From positions 1-33,335 of the forward strand of contig JAEDJP010000003.1 in NCBI GenBank assembly GCA_016296285.1: a DNA stretch of 33,335 bases. Reading direction: 5' to 3'. A program made the position numbers and the translations under genes. Position 1 is the stretch's first letter. Every line of letters begins with the position of its first letter. The notes below the pieces were generated by a model that saw only the letters and a program-made list of their open reading frames with translations, was not told where the DNA came from and searched no databases. This document shows, in pieces, positions 23,777 through 31,744 of the stretch. Source of the DNA: Bacilli bacterium (GTDB taxonomy: Bacteria; Bacillota_I; Bacilli_A; RFN20; CAG-826).

Positions 23777-24572
23777 GTGCGTGTTTTTCCATTTTCTTAT
23801 AAAGATTCGTTTCTTTCGTACTAATTTTATTAATAATAGTACTAGATATTAACTTGTTTTCAACTAACCAATATATCATTTCCTTCTTGTTAAAACGAAG
23901 ATAGGCATTCGCGACTGGGAGCAACCTTTCGACCATATGGTTGGTGTTTCTTCTAGCGATCCCTTTATCGAAAAGACAAATTTGATTTTCGAGTCTTCCT
24001 TGTTTGTTTACAAAGTACAACGAGAAGGAATCATAATCATAAAACGCTTGGATTTTTTCGTCTTCGGCGACGAGGATGAGTTTCGTAAAAAACGAGTTAT
24101 AAATCTGACTTCCGTAAACGTCGAATGTATCAATAATCAATGGGTTGAAGGTTGTCAAAAGCAACTTGTAATTATCATCCAAAAGCTTGGAGAGATTCCG
24201 ATCATAGATCTCATTGATCGAACGCGAAAGAAGGGGGACGTAGATTTTCCTGTTCCCTTCCGCCAAATAAGGCAATCGCTTGGAGAATTCGTATGTTTTT
24301 GCCACTGCGATCGAAATCGGATTCTCCTCTTGTTTTTTTCTCGCTTCTTTAAGCACACGAATAAACTCTTCTTCTATTTCTGCTTTGTTATGGAGCGAGC
24401 GAATGAGAATATTGGCTCGAATAACATCGAAAGGTTGCGTGGCCTTGGCGAACCTTACAAGAGAGGGGTAATTGAGGAGAACACCGGAATAGGTTAAGAA
24501 AAAGCGCATTTCCTCGCTTCTTTGGAAGGGGGTTCCTTTTTGTTCTCGTTGGAGCGTCGCAAACAAATCCAT
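23769..24572 (-). CDS. Unknown AT-rich gene between rsmE and mtaB
   Basis: I do not recognise this 267-residue protein. It is mostly soluble, charged and rich in Ile, Asn, Lys, Phe and Tyr, with no signal peptide or TM segment. A basic coiled segment lies around 65-85 (EEEFIRVLKEARKKQEEN). Its 3' half is far more AT-rich than its neighbours and uses many A/T-ending codons, unlike the rest of the operon. It starts six bases after rsmE and overlaps mtaB by eight bases, so it is co-transcribed with two RNA-modification genes. It may be a recent acquisition or a fast-evolving lineage gene; I assign no function. Confidence 0.75.
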   Translation of the reverse strand: MDLFATLQREQKGTPFQRSEEMRFFLTYSGVLLNYPSLVRFAKATQPFDVIRANILIRSLHNKAEIEEEFIRVLKEARKKQEENPISIAVAKTYEFSKRLPYLAEGNRKIYVPLLSRSINEIYDRNLSKLLDDNYKLLLTTFNPLIIDTFDVYGSQIYNSFFTKLILVAEDEKIQAFYDYDSFSLYFVNKQGRLENQICLFDKGIARRNTNHMVERLLPVANAYLRFNKKEMIYWLVENKLISSTIINKISTKETNLYKKMEKHARE

Positions 24573-24578
24573 GGTATC

Positions 24579-25289
24579 TTACCCTTCGATGCACGCGCTG
24601 ATAACGCTCGCACAAAAAATCGCCCCGGTTTCGGCCCTGAGGATTCGTTTCCCGAGCGAAACGGGAAGAAATCCGGCCTCTTTCAAAGAATTTGCCTCGG
24701 CGTCCGAAAAGCCGCCTTCCGGTCCAATGACAACGAGAATCGATGTTGATTCGTGTTTGCGGAGTGTCTCCGCCAAAGAAAGGCCGGTTAAGGCTTCGCT
24801 TTCATAGGCGAATAGTTTGAGTTCTTCTTTTCTTCCCAAAAGTTCCGCCAAAGAGCAATAAGCCGAAACAAAAGGAATTTGGCCGCGCCTGCATTGCTTG
24901 GCGCTTTCCTGTGCCACCCTGCGAAGACGAATGAGTTTCCCATCCTCCGCCTCTTTGGGCTTCACGACCGTTCTCGAAGAGACGAATGGGATGAATTCCA
25001 AGACGCCGAGCTCAGTCCCTTTTTGGACGATCAATTCGTTGTGATCGCCCTTCAAGGTGCCAAACGCTAAAGTCACATGCACCGGCAATTCACGGGAGGA
25101 GTCGGCCTTTCCGACAACGGAAATCCTCAAAGGTTCAAGAGAATTCACGCGGCAAAGAGAAACGTTTTTCCCGTCACTGACTTCGATCTCTTCGCCAACT
25201 TGGGCTCTTTTGACATGCAAAAGGTGATGGACTTCTTCTTTGGAAAGAATAACCTCATCGCCTTGGATGGAACCGAAGAAATGTTGCAT
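24579..25289 (-). CDS. rsmE: 16S rRNA (uracil(1498)-N(3))-methyltransferase RsmE
   Basis: SPOUT-family methyltransferase that modifies U1498 of 16S rRNA. The N-terminal PUA-like domain (about 1-70, HHLLHVKRAQVGEEIEVSDG) is followed by the knotted SPOUT domain with KGTELGV, RRVAQESAKQCRRGQIP, VIGPEGGFSDAE and LGKRILRAETGAI. Length is 236 aa. The ATG shares one base with the preceding stop (TGATG). In Bacillus prmA lies between dnaJ and rsmE; here that place is taken by a zinc-ribbon/TM2 protein. Confidence 0.95.
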   Translation of the reverse strand: MQHFFGSIQGDEVILSKEEVHHLLHVKRAQVGEEIEVSDGKNVSLCRVNSLEPLRISVVGKADSSRELPVHVTLAFGTLKGDHNELIVQKGTELGVLEFIPFVSSRTVVKPKEAEDGKLIRLRRVAQESAKQCRRGQIPFVSAYCSLAELLGRKEELKLFAYESEALTGLSLAETLRKHESTSILVVIGPEGGFSDAEANSLKEAGFLPVSLGKRILRAETGAIFCASVISACIEG

Positions 25290-25720
25290 CAGCGCAAGAA
25301 CTCCCCATCCCCATCCTTGGTATTGTCAAACCGCGAGTAAACGGCCGAAAAAACGATATAGAAGAGCCAGACGCAGAAAAAAGGAACGAGGAAAGACCAA
25401 ACGGTTCGGGAAATGAGGAAGAAGCCGAGCAGGCCTGTAACAAGAACGATTCCAATCGTGGAAATCAGACAAATCCAGCCTGCTTTCGACTTTTTAACAT
25501 AAAACCATTGAATGCCAAAATAACCAAGGAAAATTCCGAGAATCGTCATGGTCTTCAGCGATTTGGTCCGAGGAAGTTCAGTCGGCTCCATTTGCTTGAC
25601 GCAAGCGGTGACATCCATCGTCTCGTAATTGGTCGGGATCGGATTTTTCTGGCCGCAATAGGGGCAGAGATCATAATCGCTTTTGGTTATCTCTCGATTG
25701 CAATTCTTGCAGTTTGGCAT
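25289..25720 (-). CDS. Zinc-ribbon and TM2-type membrane protein
   Basis: A 143-residue protein. An N-terminal zinc ribbon has Cys4-x2-Cys7 and Cys19-x2-Cys22 (CKNC and CPYCG). A hydrophilic linker follows, then three hydrophobic segments (about 56-75, 82-106 and 108-126). The first two have the TM2-domain pattern GIFLGYFGIQWFYVKKSKAGW. TM2 proteins are common small membrane proteins of unclear function. It precedes rsmE with a one-base overlap. The ATG at 25720 has no Shine-Dalgarno, and a perfect TATAAT lies seven bases upstream, so this operon (with rsmE, the AT-rich gene and mtaB) probably starts with a leaderless message. Confidence 0.8.
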   Translation of the reverse strand: MPNCKNCNREITKSDYDLCPYCGQKNPIPTNYETMDVTACVKQMEPTELPRTKSLKTMTILGIFLGYFGIQWFYVKKSKAGWICLISTIGIVLVTGLLGFFLISRTVWSFLVPFFCVWLFYIVFSAVYSRFDNTKDGDGEFLR

Positions 25721-25727
25721 AGTTCTT

Positions 25728-25733
25728 ATTATA
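25728..25733 (-). promoter_or_regulatory. Perfect TATAAT seven bases before the TM2 gene
   Basis: TATAAT on the minus strand, seven bases from the ATG at 25720, in the short gap after the dnaJ terminator. The -35 region is poor (TTAAGC at 17 bp). It is the best single case for a leaderless start in the window. Confidence 0.5.
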
Positions 25734-25765
25734 GGACTTCTCCATGAAAGGCTTAAGCCCTTTCC

Positions 25766-25804
25766 AAAGAAAAAGCCCGAGGACCTTATCGGTCTTCAGG
25801 CTTT
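25766..25804 (-). terminator. Rho-independent terminator of the hrcA-dnaJ operon
   Basis: On the minus strand a 14-position stem (25772-25804) begins AAAGCC and ends GGGCTTT, with one U-G pair and one mismatch around the loop GATAA, and is followed by TTCTTT. The dnaJ TGA stop lies in the 5' arm. Confidence 0.8.
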
Positions 25805-26932
25805 GAATTTCGCCTTCCACTTTTCGTAGGAGCTGTCGTTTTTCGAAGTTTGGCTTCGGAATTCCTCGAGGAGGGCGCGCTGGGCTTTGCTCAGCTTCGT
25901 CGGCGTGGTCACCTTGATGTGGATGAATTCGTCGCCAGGCTTCTTCGTCCTGAGATCCTGGACGCCGCGATCGCGAATCTTGAGAATCTCGTTGGGTTGC
26001 GTCCCTTCCGGAATCTTGACGGAAACCTCCCCATAGACCGTCGGGACATCGATCGTGCAACCAAGGGCGCAATCGACGAACGAAAGGGGAATGTCGAGAT
26101 GGATATCATTCCCTTCGCGGCGGAAATCGGGATGCGGATCGACAATGATTTCCACGTAGAGATCTCCATTAGGCCCGCCGTTGATGCCGCGACCGCCCTT
26201 GCCGGAAACGCGGATTTGTTGCCCGTTGTTGATGCCTGCCGGCACATTGACGGTCAAGTCCTTGCGAACGCGCGAATATCCTTTGCCACCACAAACCGAG
26301 CAGGTTTTCTTGACGATTTTCCCGCTTCCGCCGCAATGCGAGCAAGAAACGCGGCTTTGCATGGTCCCGAAAATCGTACGCTGTTCCCTCGTCACGTAAC
26401 CGCGTCCGCCACAATAGGGGCAAGTCTGCATGTCGGACGGGGAATCAGCGCCCGTCCCGCCGCAATGCTCGCAGGGTTCGTCGTAAGTAACGGGAATCGT
26501 GATCTTCTTGCCGCGGATGGCGTCCATGAAGGAAATGCGATAGCGGGTGAGGTTATCCTGGCCTTTCATCGGCCCGGTTTGAGAAGCGGAGCGTTGAGAG
26601 CCTCCGCCAAAGAAACTCGAGAAAATATCGTTCAAATCGACATCCCCGAAACCTTGTGAAGAGAAACCGGAACCGAAGGGGCCAGCCCCGCCCGTCGAGC
26701 CGCCCTGCTCAAAAGCGGCATGCCCGAATTGGTCGTAGGCGCTCCTCTTTTGGTCATCGCTCAAACAATCGTAGGCTGCTTGGACTTCTTTGAACTTCTC
26801 CGGCGCATCCGGATCATGGTTGATGTCGGGATGGTATTTTTTGGCGAGTTTGCGATAAGCGCTTTTGATTTCGTCCTTGGTCGCCGATTTCGATACGCCA
26901 AGCACGTCGTAAAAATCTCTTTTCTCTGCCAT
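25796..26932 (-). CDS. dnaJ: Chaperone DnaJ (Hsp40)
   Basis: Co-chaperone that stimulates DnaK ATPase and delivers substrates. The N-terminal J domain has the HPD motif at residues 34-36. A Gly/Phe-rich region follows (about 75-105), then the zinc centre with four CxxCxGxG repeats (CEHCGGTG, CPYCGGRG, CSHCGGSG, CSVCGGKG) and the C-terminal substrate domains (GDLYVEI, HPDFRREGNDI). Length is 378 aa. The ATG at 26932 has AAGGAGG upstream. It is the last gene of the hrcA-grpE-dnaK-dnaJ operon and is separated from dnaK by a strong hairpin. Confidence 0.97.
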   Translation of the reverse strand: MAEKRDFYDVLGVSKSATKDEIKSAYRKLAKKYHPDINHDPDAPEKFKEVQAAYDCLSDDQKRSAYDQFGHAAFEQGGSTGGAGPFGSGFSSQGFGDVDLNDIFSSFFGGGSQRSASQTGPMKGQDNLTRYRISFMDAIRGKKITIPVTYDEPCEHCGGTGADSPSDMQTCPYCGGRGYVTREQRTIFGTMQSRVSCSHCGGSGKIVKKTCSVCGGKGYSRVRKDLTVNVPAGINNGQQIRVSGKGGRGINGGPNGDLYVEIIVDPHPDFRREGNDIHLDIPLSFVDCALGCTIDVPTVYGEVSVKIPEGTQPNEILKIRDRGVQDLRTKKPGDEFIHIKVTTPTKLSKAQRALLEEFRSQTSKNDSSYEKWKAKFKA

Positions 26933-26961
26933 GGAATCCTCCTTTCCCTAAATAAACGCGG

Positions 26962-26989
26962 ATAACGGCGCCGGTTGGGGCGCCGTTAT
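26962..26989 (-). terminator. Intercistronic hairpin between dnaK and dnaJ
   Basis: On the minus strand an 11-bp perfect stem, ATAACGGCGCC with GGCGCCGTTAT, encloses the loop CCAACC. It is followed by CCGCGTTTATTT, a poor U-tract, so it probably acts as a partial terminator or an mRNA-stabilising or processing element rather than a full stop. Confidence 0.55.
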
Positions 26990-27005
26990 TCAGCATAATT
27001 TGCGA

Positions 27006-28838
27006 TCACTTCTTGTCGGTGAAGTCCGCGTCGACGACGTCATCCGCCGTCTCGTTTCCTTCGCCTTTGGAGCCGTTCGCGGAAGCGCTCGCTTGCGAAG
27101 CGGCGCCTTGCTGGGCCTGATAAGCTTGATTCGCCGCATCCTCGAGACGTCCGACGATCTCGCGGAGTTTTTCGATATCGTTGCTCGCGAGAGCGCCGCT
27201 CGCCTCGTCGCGAAGCGCGGTGAGTTGCTGCTTTTGATCCTCGGGGATCTTGTCGCCCTGCTCCTGGAGGGTGCGGTTGATCTGGTCAACGTAGGACTGA
27301 GCCTTGTTCTTGACCTCGATGTCGCCTTTCCTCTTCTCGTCTTCGGCTTTGTGCTCTTCGGCTTCCTTGATCATGCGATCAATGTCGGCTTTGGAGAGGC
27401 CATTGCTGTTCTGAATCGTGATATCGGCGGTCTTTTGGGTGTCGAGGTCTTTGGCGCTGACCTTGACGATGCCGTTGACGTCGATCGAGAACTTGACCTC
27501 GATGCGAGGCGTTCCGCGCGGGGCGGGACGGATGCCAGAGAGCTGGAAGTGGCCAAGCAATTTGTTGTCGTGGGCCATCGGGCGTTCGCCTTGATAGACC
27601 ATGATGTCGACTGCCGGCTGGTTATCTTCCGCGGTCGAGAAGACTTGGGACTTCTCGGTCGGGATGGTCGTGTTGCGGGTAATGAGCGGAGTCATGACGC
27701 CGCCGAGGGTTTCGATGCCGAGGGTAAGCGGGGTAACGTCGAGAAGGACAACGTCCTTGACGTCACCGGCGATGATGGCGCCCTGAACCGCAGCACCGGC
27801 GGAAACGGCTTCATCCGGGTTGACGGAGAGGTTGATCGAATGTCCCGTGACGGACTTCACCATCTCCTGGACAGCCGGCATGCGGGTCGAGCCGCCGATC
27901 ATGAGGATCTCATTGATCTCGGAGTAGGAAAGATGGGCGTCGTTCATCGCCTTCTGCATCGGGGCTTTGCAGCGCTCGAGAAGCGGGCGAGTGAGTTCTT
28001 GGAACTTGGCGCGGGTGAGGGTGGTCTCGAAGTTGATCGGACCATTGACGCTCATGCCGATGAACGGGAGGGAAATCGTGGTCTCGAGGGAGCTCGAAAG
28101 TTCGATCTTCGCGCGTTCCGCGGCGTCCACGAAGCGCTGACGCGCCATCTTGTCGGTGAGGGAAACGCCGGTTTCGATCTGGATCTGGGATTGGATCCAA
28201 TCGGCAATCACATGGTCCCAGTCATCGCCGCCGAGTTGCGTATCGCCGGAGGTGGAGAGAACTTCGAAGGTGCCGTCGCCAATTTCGAGGACGGAGACAT
28301 CGAGGGTGCCGCCGCCGAGGTCGAAGACGAGGACTTTCTCGTTTTTCTCGCTGTCAACGCCATAGGCAAGGCAGGCCGCGGTCGGTTCGTTGATGATACG
28401 AACGACTTCAAGCCCGGCGATCGTGCCCGCGTCTTTGGTAGCCTGACGCTGCGCGTCGTTGAAGTATGCCGGAACGGTGATGACGGCTTTCTTGACCGGT
28501 TGACCAAGGTTCTTCTCGGCATACGACTTCATGTAAGCGAGGACTTTCGCGGAAATCTCCTGCGGGGTGAAATCCTTGTTCACGCAATTGATGTGGAACT
28601 TCTCGGAGTTGCCCATCTTTCTCTTGGCGCTCGAAACGGTGTCCGGGTTCGTGATCGCCTGGCGTTTCGCCGCGTTGCCGACGATTTCCTCGCCGCTCGC
28701 TTTGAAGGCAACGACCGAGGGGGTCGTGTTCGTTCCTTCGGGGTTCGGGATGACTTTGACCTTGCCATCCGCCTGCATATAAGAAATGACGGAGTTGGTG
28801 GTACCAAGGTCAATGCCAACGATAATTTCTTTTGCCAT
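27006..28838 (-). CDS. dnaK: Chaperone DnaK (Hsp70)
   Basis: ATP-dependent chaperone. The nucleotide-binding domain starts GIDLGTTNSVIS (residues 8-19) and has VPAYFNDAQRQAT, INEPTAACLAYG, FDLGGGTLDVSVLE and MIGGSTRMPAVQ. The substrate-binding domain has DVTPLTLGIETLGGVMT and the hydrophobic-pocket region. The C-terminal lid ends in an acidic tail DDVVDADFTDKK. The 610-aa length is normal for Bacillota, and the nucleotide-binding domain shows the shortened form typical of Gram-positive DnaK. The ATG at 28838 has AAAGGAG upstream, 18 bases after grpE. Confidence 0.98.
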   Translation of the reverse strand: MAKEIIVGIDLGTTNSVISYMQADGKVKVIPNPEGTNTTPSVVAFKASGEEIVGNAAKRQAITNPDTVSSAKRKMGNSEKFHINCVNKDFTPQEISAKVLAYMKSYAEKNLGQPVKKAVITVPAYFNDAQRQATKDAGTIAGLEVVRIINEPTAACLAYGVDSEKNEKVLVFDLGGGTLDVSVLEIGDGTFEVLSTSGDTQLGGDDWDHVIADWIQSQIQIETGVSLTDKMARQRFVDAAERAKIELSSSLETTISLPFIGMSVNGPINFETTLTRAKFQELTRPLLERCKAPMQKAMNDAHLSYSEINEILMIGGSTRMPAVQEMVKSVTGHSINLSVNPDEAVSAGAAVQGAIIAGDVKDVVLLDVTPLTLGIETLGGVMTPLITRNTTIPTEKSQVFSTAEDNQPAVDIMVYQGERPMAHDNKLLGHFQLSGIRPAPRGTPRIEVKFSIDVNGIVKVSAKDLDTQKTADITIQNSNGLSKADIDRMIKEAEEHKAEDEKRKGDIEVKNKAQSYVDQINRTLQEQGDKIPEDQKQQLTALRDEASGALASNDIEKLREIVGRLEDAANQAYQAQQGAASQASASANGSKGEGNETADDVVDADFTDKK

Positions 28839-28856
28839 ATCTATATTTCTCCTTTA

Positions 28857-29498
28857 TCACGCTTTCGCGCTTTCTTTTTGGTTTTCCGCAGTTTCGGGGG
28901 CTTTCTCCTCCTGGGCTTTCTGCGGCGCCTTTGCCACGTAAACCATGGCAGCTCTTATCATGCGGTCGTGGAGTTTGTAGCCTTTGGCCGCGACGCGCGC
29001 CACCTTTCCGGGGGCAACGTCCGTGGTCTCGACCATCTCGACGGCATGCATCGAATGCTCGTTGAAGTCGTCACCGACTTTCGGGCTGATCTCCGTGACG
29101 CCCTCGCTCGTGAGCGAATCAACGATTTGGTTATAGATATACGTGAACCCGATTTGGTAATTCATGGATTCCTTGGTCGGGGCTGGCATCTCGAGAGCCA
29201 TGTGGAAGCTGTCGAGTGCGGGCAGGAGGTTCTCCAAGAATCCCTCCGCGCGGTACCGAATCGCGCTGCGGGACTCTTCCTCGAGCGAGCGCCGGAGGTT
29301 TTGCGTGTCGGCGAACGCCTTGTAGTATTCGTTTTTCCAGTGATCCCGATCCGCCAACGCTTTCGCGAGCTCGGCTTTCGCTTTTTCGGTCTCGGCTTCG
29401 GCTTTCTCGAGTTTGGCTTTGGAAACCTTCTTGCCGTTCTCCGGCTCCTTTTCCTCGGTTTCTACGCTTTCGGGGTTCCGCTTTTCTTCTGGGGACAT
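28857..29498 (-). CDS. grpE: Nucleotide exchange factor GrpE
   Basis: Dimeric factor that releases ADP from DnaK. An N-terminal charged coiled-coil (about residues 20-85, many Glu/Lys/Ala) leads into the conserved head with LLPALDSFHMALE, VGDDFNEHSMHAVE and KVARVAAKGYKLHDRMIRAAMVYV. A low-complexity Ala/Glu/Lys tail follows. Length is 213 aa. The ATG at 29498 lies inside the hrcA 3' end (37-base overlap) with AAAGGAG 11-13 bases upstream. Confidence 0.96.
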   Translation of the reverse strand: MSPEEKRNPESVETEEKEPENGKKVSKAKLEKAEAETEKAKAELAKALADRDHWKNEYYKAFADTQNLRRSLEEESRSAIRYRAEGFLENLLPALDSFHMALEMPAPTKESMNYQIGFTYIYNQIVDSLTSEGVTEISPKVGDDFNEHSMHAVEMVETTDVAPGKVARVAAKGYKLHDRMIRAAMVYVAKAPQKAQEEKAPETAENQKESAKA

Positions 29499-30529
29499 TC
29501 TTCAGATTCTCCTTTCTCTCCGATTTGGCTGAAGTAATCGTCAAGCGTTTCGCTGACGTATTGGAGCATGGAGACCGCCAAATCGTAATCCATGCGGGAT
29601 GGGCCCACGAGATTCAGGGTCGTGTTTTGCCCATCCGGCGTTTTGACTTGCGCACTCAGAATTGCCATTTCCCCAAGATCGGGATTATCGGAGATGCTCA
29701 TCCTGACGCCTTCTCCGGAAGGAGTCGCGTCCTCGAGAGCTTTGCGCATCGCCTCGGGATCATCGATCAAGTCGAGGACCTTTCGAAGCTTTTTCGCGTC
29801 TTCCGCGAATTCCGGCTGGTCAAGCAAGTTCTCCTTCCCATAGAGATTCATGCGATTTCCAGCGAAATTCAGGAAGGCTGCAATCAAGGCCTGATACACG
29901 GCATCTTGTCCGATCAGGTAATCCTTGATCGCGGGCTGCATAGCCCTCATCTTCGGCACGAGGTCGGCGACGGGGGTTCCGGAGAGACGCTCGTTCAAGA
30001 CGGAAACCGCCTTGACGACATCTTTCACATCGCGCCCTTCCTGAATCAGGAAGGTTTTGTTTTCCACGTATCCCTGATCGGTGACGAACACCGCGGTGGC
30101 GGTGTGCGGCCCAATGGGGATTACTTGGACGGAAACCAGACGTTCTTCCTCGACTTTCGGGCCGAGGACGACGGAGGCGAGGTTCGTCATGTTGCTGAGA
30201 ATCTCGCAGCTTTCGCGGATGATCTCCTCAACGGATTTGCTCCGCTGTTCCAAGACGGATTCCAAGGCATACCGGACATTTTCGTCGAACCTCTTTTGAC
30301 GAAGGTTGTTGACGTAATACTCGTAGCCCTGTGCCGAGGGAACGCGTCCCGCGGAAGTGTGGGGTTTTTCGAGAAGCCCGTCCTTTTCGAGGGCGAGCAT
30401 GTCGTTTCGAATCGTGGCGGACGAGACATCCAGGCCGTATTTCTCGATGAGGGTTTTGCTCCCGACCGGTTTCGCGGTCTTGATGAATTCTTCCACGATG
30501 AGTTTCAGGATTTGATCGCGTCGCGTCAT
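29462..30529 (-). CDS. hrcA: Heat-inducible transcription repressor HrcA
   Basis: Repressor of class I heat-shock genes that binds CIRCE operators and needs GroE for activity. The N-terminal winged helix has VGSKTLIEKYGLDVSSATIRNDM (about residues 22-44), HTSAGRVPSAQGYEYYV follows, and then the GAF-like and dimerisation domains. Length is 355 aa, slightly long at the C-terminus, where it overlaps grpE. The ATG at 30529 has AAGGAGG upstream. It is the first gene of its operon and lies directly behind two CIRCE elements, so it should be self-repressed. Confidence 0.97.
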   Translation of the reverse strand: MTRRDQILKLIVEEFIKTAKPVGSKTLIEKYGLDVSSATIRNDMLALEKDGLLEKPHTSAGRVPSAQGYEYYVNNLRQKRFDENVRYALESVLEQRSKSVEEIIRESCEILSNMTNLASVVLGPKVEEERLVSVQVIPIGPHTATAVFVTDQGYVENKTFLIQEGRDVKDVVKAVSVLNERLSGTPVADLVPKMRAMQPAIKDYLIGQDAVYQALIAAFLNFAGNRMNLYGKENLLDQPEFAEDAKKLRKVLDLIDDPEAMRKALEDATPSGEGVRMSISDNPDLGEMAILSAQVKTPDGQNTTLNLVGPSRMDYDLAVSMLQYVSETLDDYFSQIGEKGESEECPQKKSGTPKA

Positions 30530-30541
30530 GGTTCCTCCTTC

Positions 30542-30568
30542 CTAGCAGTCATTCTTTCTGAGTGCTAG
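30542..30568. promoter_or_regulatory. CIRCE operator 1
   Basis: CTAGCAGTC-N9-GAGTGCTAG on the plus strand, close to the CIRCE consensus TTAGCACTC-N9-GAGTGCTAA. It lies between the hrcA -10 element and Shine-Dalgarno, so HrcA bound here would block transcription from the start site. Confidence 0.85.
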
Positions 30569-30572
30569 GCAC

Positions 30573-30600
30573 ATTATAAGCCTCCTGTTAGCACTGTCAA
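30573..30600 (-). promoter_or_regulatory. hrcA operon sigma-A promoter
   Basis: Perfect TTGACA (30595-30600) and perfect TATAAT (30573-30578) with a 16-bp spacer on the minus strand. It is the strongest promoter by consensus in the window and is flanked by two CIRCE elements. Confidence 0.85.
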
Positions 30601-30614
30601 CATAGGATTGCTAA
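30588..30614. promoter_or_regulatory. CIRCE operator 2, overlapping the -35 element
   Basis: TTAGCACTG-N9-GATTGCTAA on the plus strand matches CIRCE in 8 of 9 positions of each arm. It covers the hrcA -35 (30595-30600), and its outer arm includes the hemW stop codon (30611-30613). Confidence 0.7.
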
Positions 30615-31744
30615 ATCTTTTTGCTTTCTTCGTTTTCGGGGAACAAATCGACGAGGACGGAATCCAAAAGGAGCATCCCGCGATCCGTGCATGCCCATCG
30701 GTCATCGACAATCCGAAGAAGCCCACGGTCGCAAAGCGAGACGGCTTTCTTACATTTTTCTTCGAACGACATTCCGAAACGTCTTTGGAAATCCTCTTTG
30801 CTGAATCCATCCTCGAGGCGAAGGTTGGTCAAAAGGTAATACCGAAGTGCGTCGTCCCCTTGGACGACTTCCTCGGACTCCCTTTTGCGCGCGTTCTTAA
30901 TATATAAAGGAAGGGATCGGGCGTTCGAATAGCGGACACCGCCGACATACCCGGATGCGCCCAATCCAGCCCCGTAATACTCCTCGTCTTTCCAATACGT
31001 CTGATTATGCCGGCTTTCTTTGCCCGGTTTCGCGAAATTCGAAACTTCGTAGCGTCGATACCCGGCTTTTCGGAACGCGGCCAGAATTCGCTCATACATG
31101 TCCGCCTGCACGTCTTCGGGAGCTTCTTTAAAACCCCTCACGCCAAGCATGCTCCCGGATTCGAGGATCAAGGAATACGTGGAGACGTGGGGCACATCAA
31201 GTTGAAGAAAGGAAGTTAGGTCAGACTCGAAATCCTCCTTCGTTTCCCCCGGCAATGCGTACATGAAATCGACGTTCACGTTGGAAATGCCGACATTAGC
31301 AAGCATCTCAAGGCATTGTTTGATTGCATCGGGAGTATGATGGCGGCGCAAAAAAGTCAAAAGACGAGGGGAAAACGTTTGCACCCCGATGGACACCCGA
31401 TTCACGCGATTCTTGGCCATGATGGAGCATTTTTCTATTGTGAGACTATCCGGATTCGCCTCCACCGTGAACTCGCCGCTATCGCTTAGCAAAGGGACCA
31501 AGCCCTCAAGAAGCGTCGAGAAAAGCGGATCGGCAAGGGATGTGGGAGTGCCGCCTCCAACATAGATCGTCCGTAGCGATTTCGGCTCGATTCCAAAGGA
31601 ACGGATCTCATCAAAAAGGGCTGGGATATAGTCCCGAGCCCAAGCGTCTTTATAGATGAGTTTGCAAAAATCGCAATACGAGCAAATGTCCCTGCAAAAG
31701 GGGATGTGGACGTAAAGAGAACGAGGCAAAGAAGGCATTGTCAC
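30611..31744 (-). CDS. hemW: Radical-SAM heme chaperone HemW
   Basis: Related to coproporphyrinogen dehydrogenase HemN, but with the HemW-type motif CRDICSYCDF (Cys17, Cys21, Cys24, then Asp-Phe). HemW binds heme and passes it to membrane respiratory proteins rather than making it. Further segments are YVGGGTPTSL, NRVSIGVQTF, NVDFMYALPGET and YEVSNFAKPGKESRHNQTYW. Length is 377 aa. The start is GTG 31744, overlapping the preceding stop as GTGA, or ATG 31738; neither has a strong Shine-Dalgarno. The hemW-hrcA order is as in Bacillus, but the usual upstream lepA is replaced by two accessory genes. Confidence 0.93.
   Translation of the reverse strand: MTMPSLPRSLYVHIPFCRDICSYCDFCKLIYKDAWARDYIPALFDEIRSFGIEPKSLRTIYVGGGTPTSLADPLFSTLLEGLVPLLSDSGEFTVEANPDSLTIEKCSIMAKNRVNRVSIGVQTFSPRLLTFLRRHHTPDAIKQCLEMLANVGISNVNVDFMYALPGETKEDFESDLTSFLQLDVPHVSTYSLILESGSMLGVRGFKEAPEDVQADMYERILAAFRKAGYRRYEVSNFAKPGKESRHNQTYWKDEEYYGAGLGASGYVGGVRYSNARSLPLYIKNARKRESEEVVQGDDALRYYLLTNLRLEDGFSKEDFQRRFGMSFEEKCKKAVSLCDRGLLRIVDDRWACTDRGMLLLDSVLVDLFPENEESKKI

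Noticed and set aside
27000..29537. 845-codon plus-strand frame opposite dnaK and grpE
   Set aside because: A codon-bias shadow: the opposite strand encodes unmistakable DnaK and GrpE. Similar long shadows lie opposite rpoD (11816-13291) and glyQS (15249-16613).
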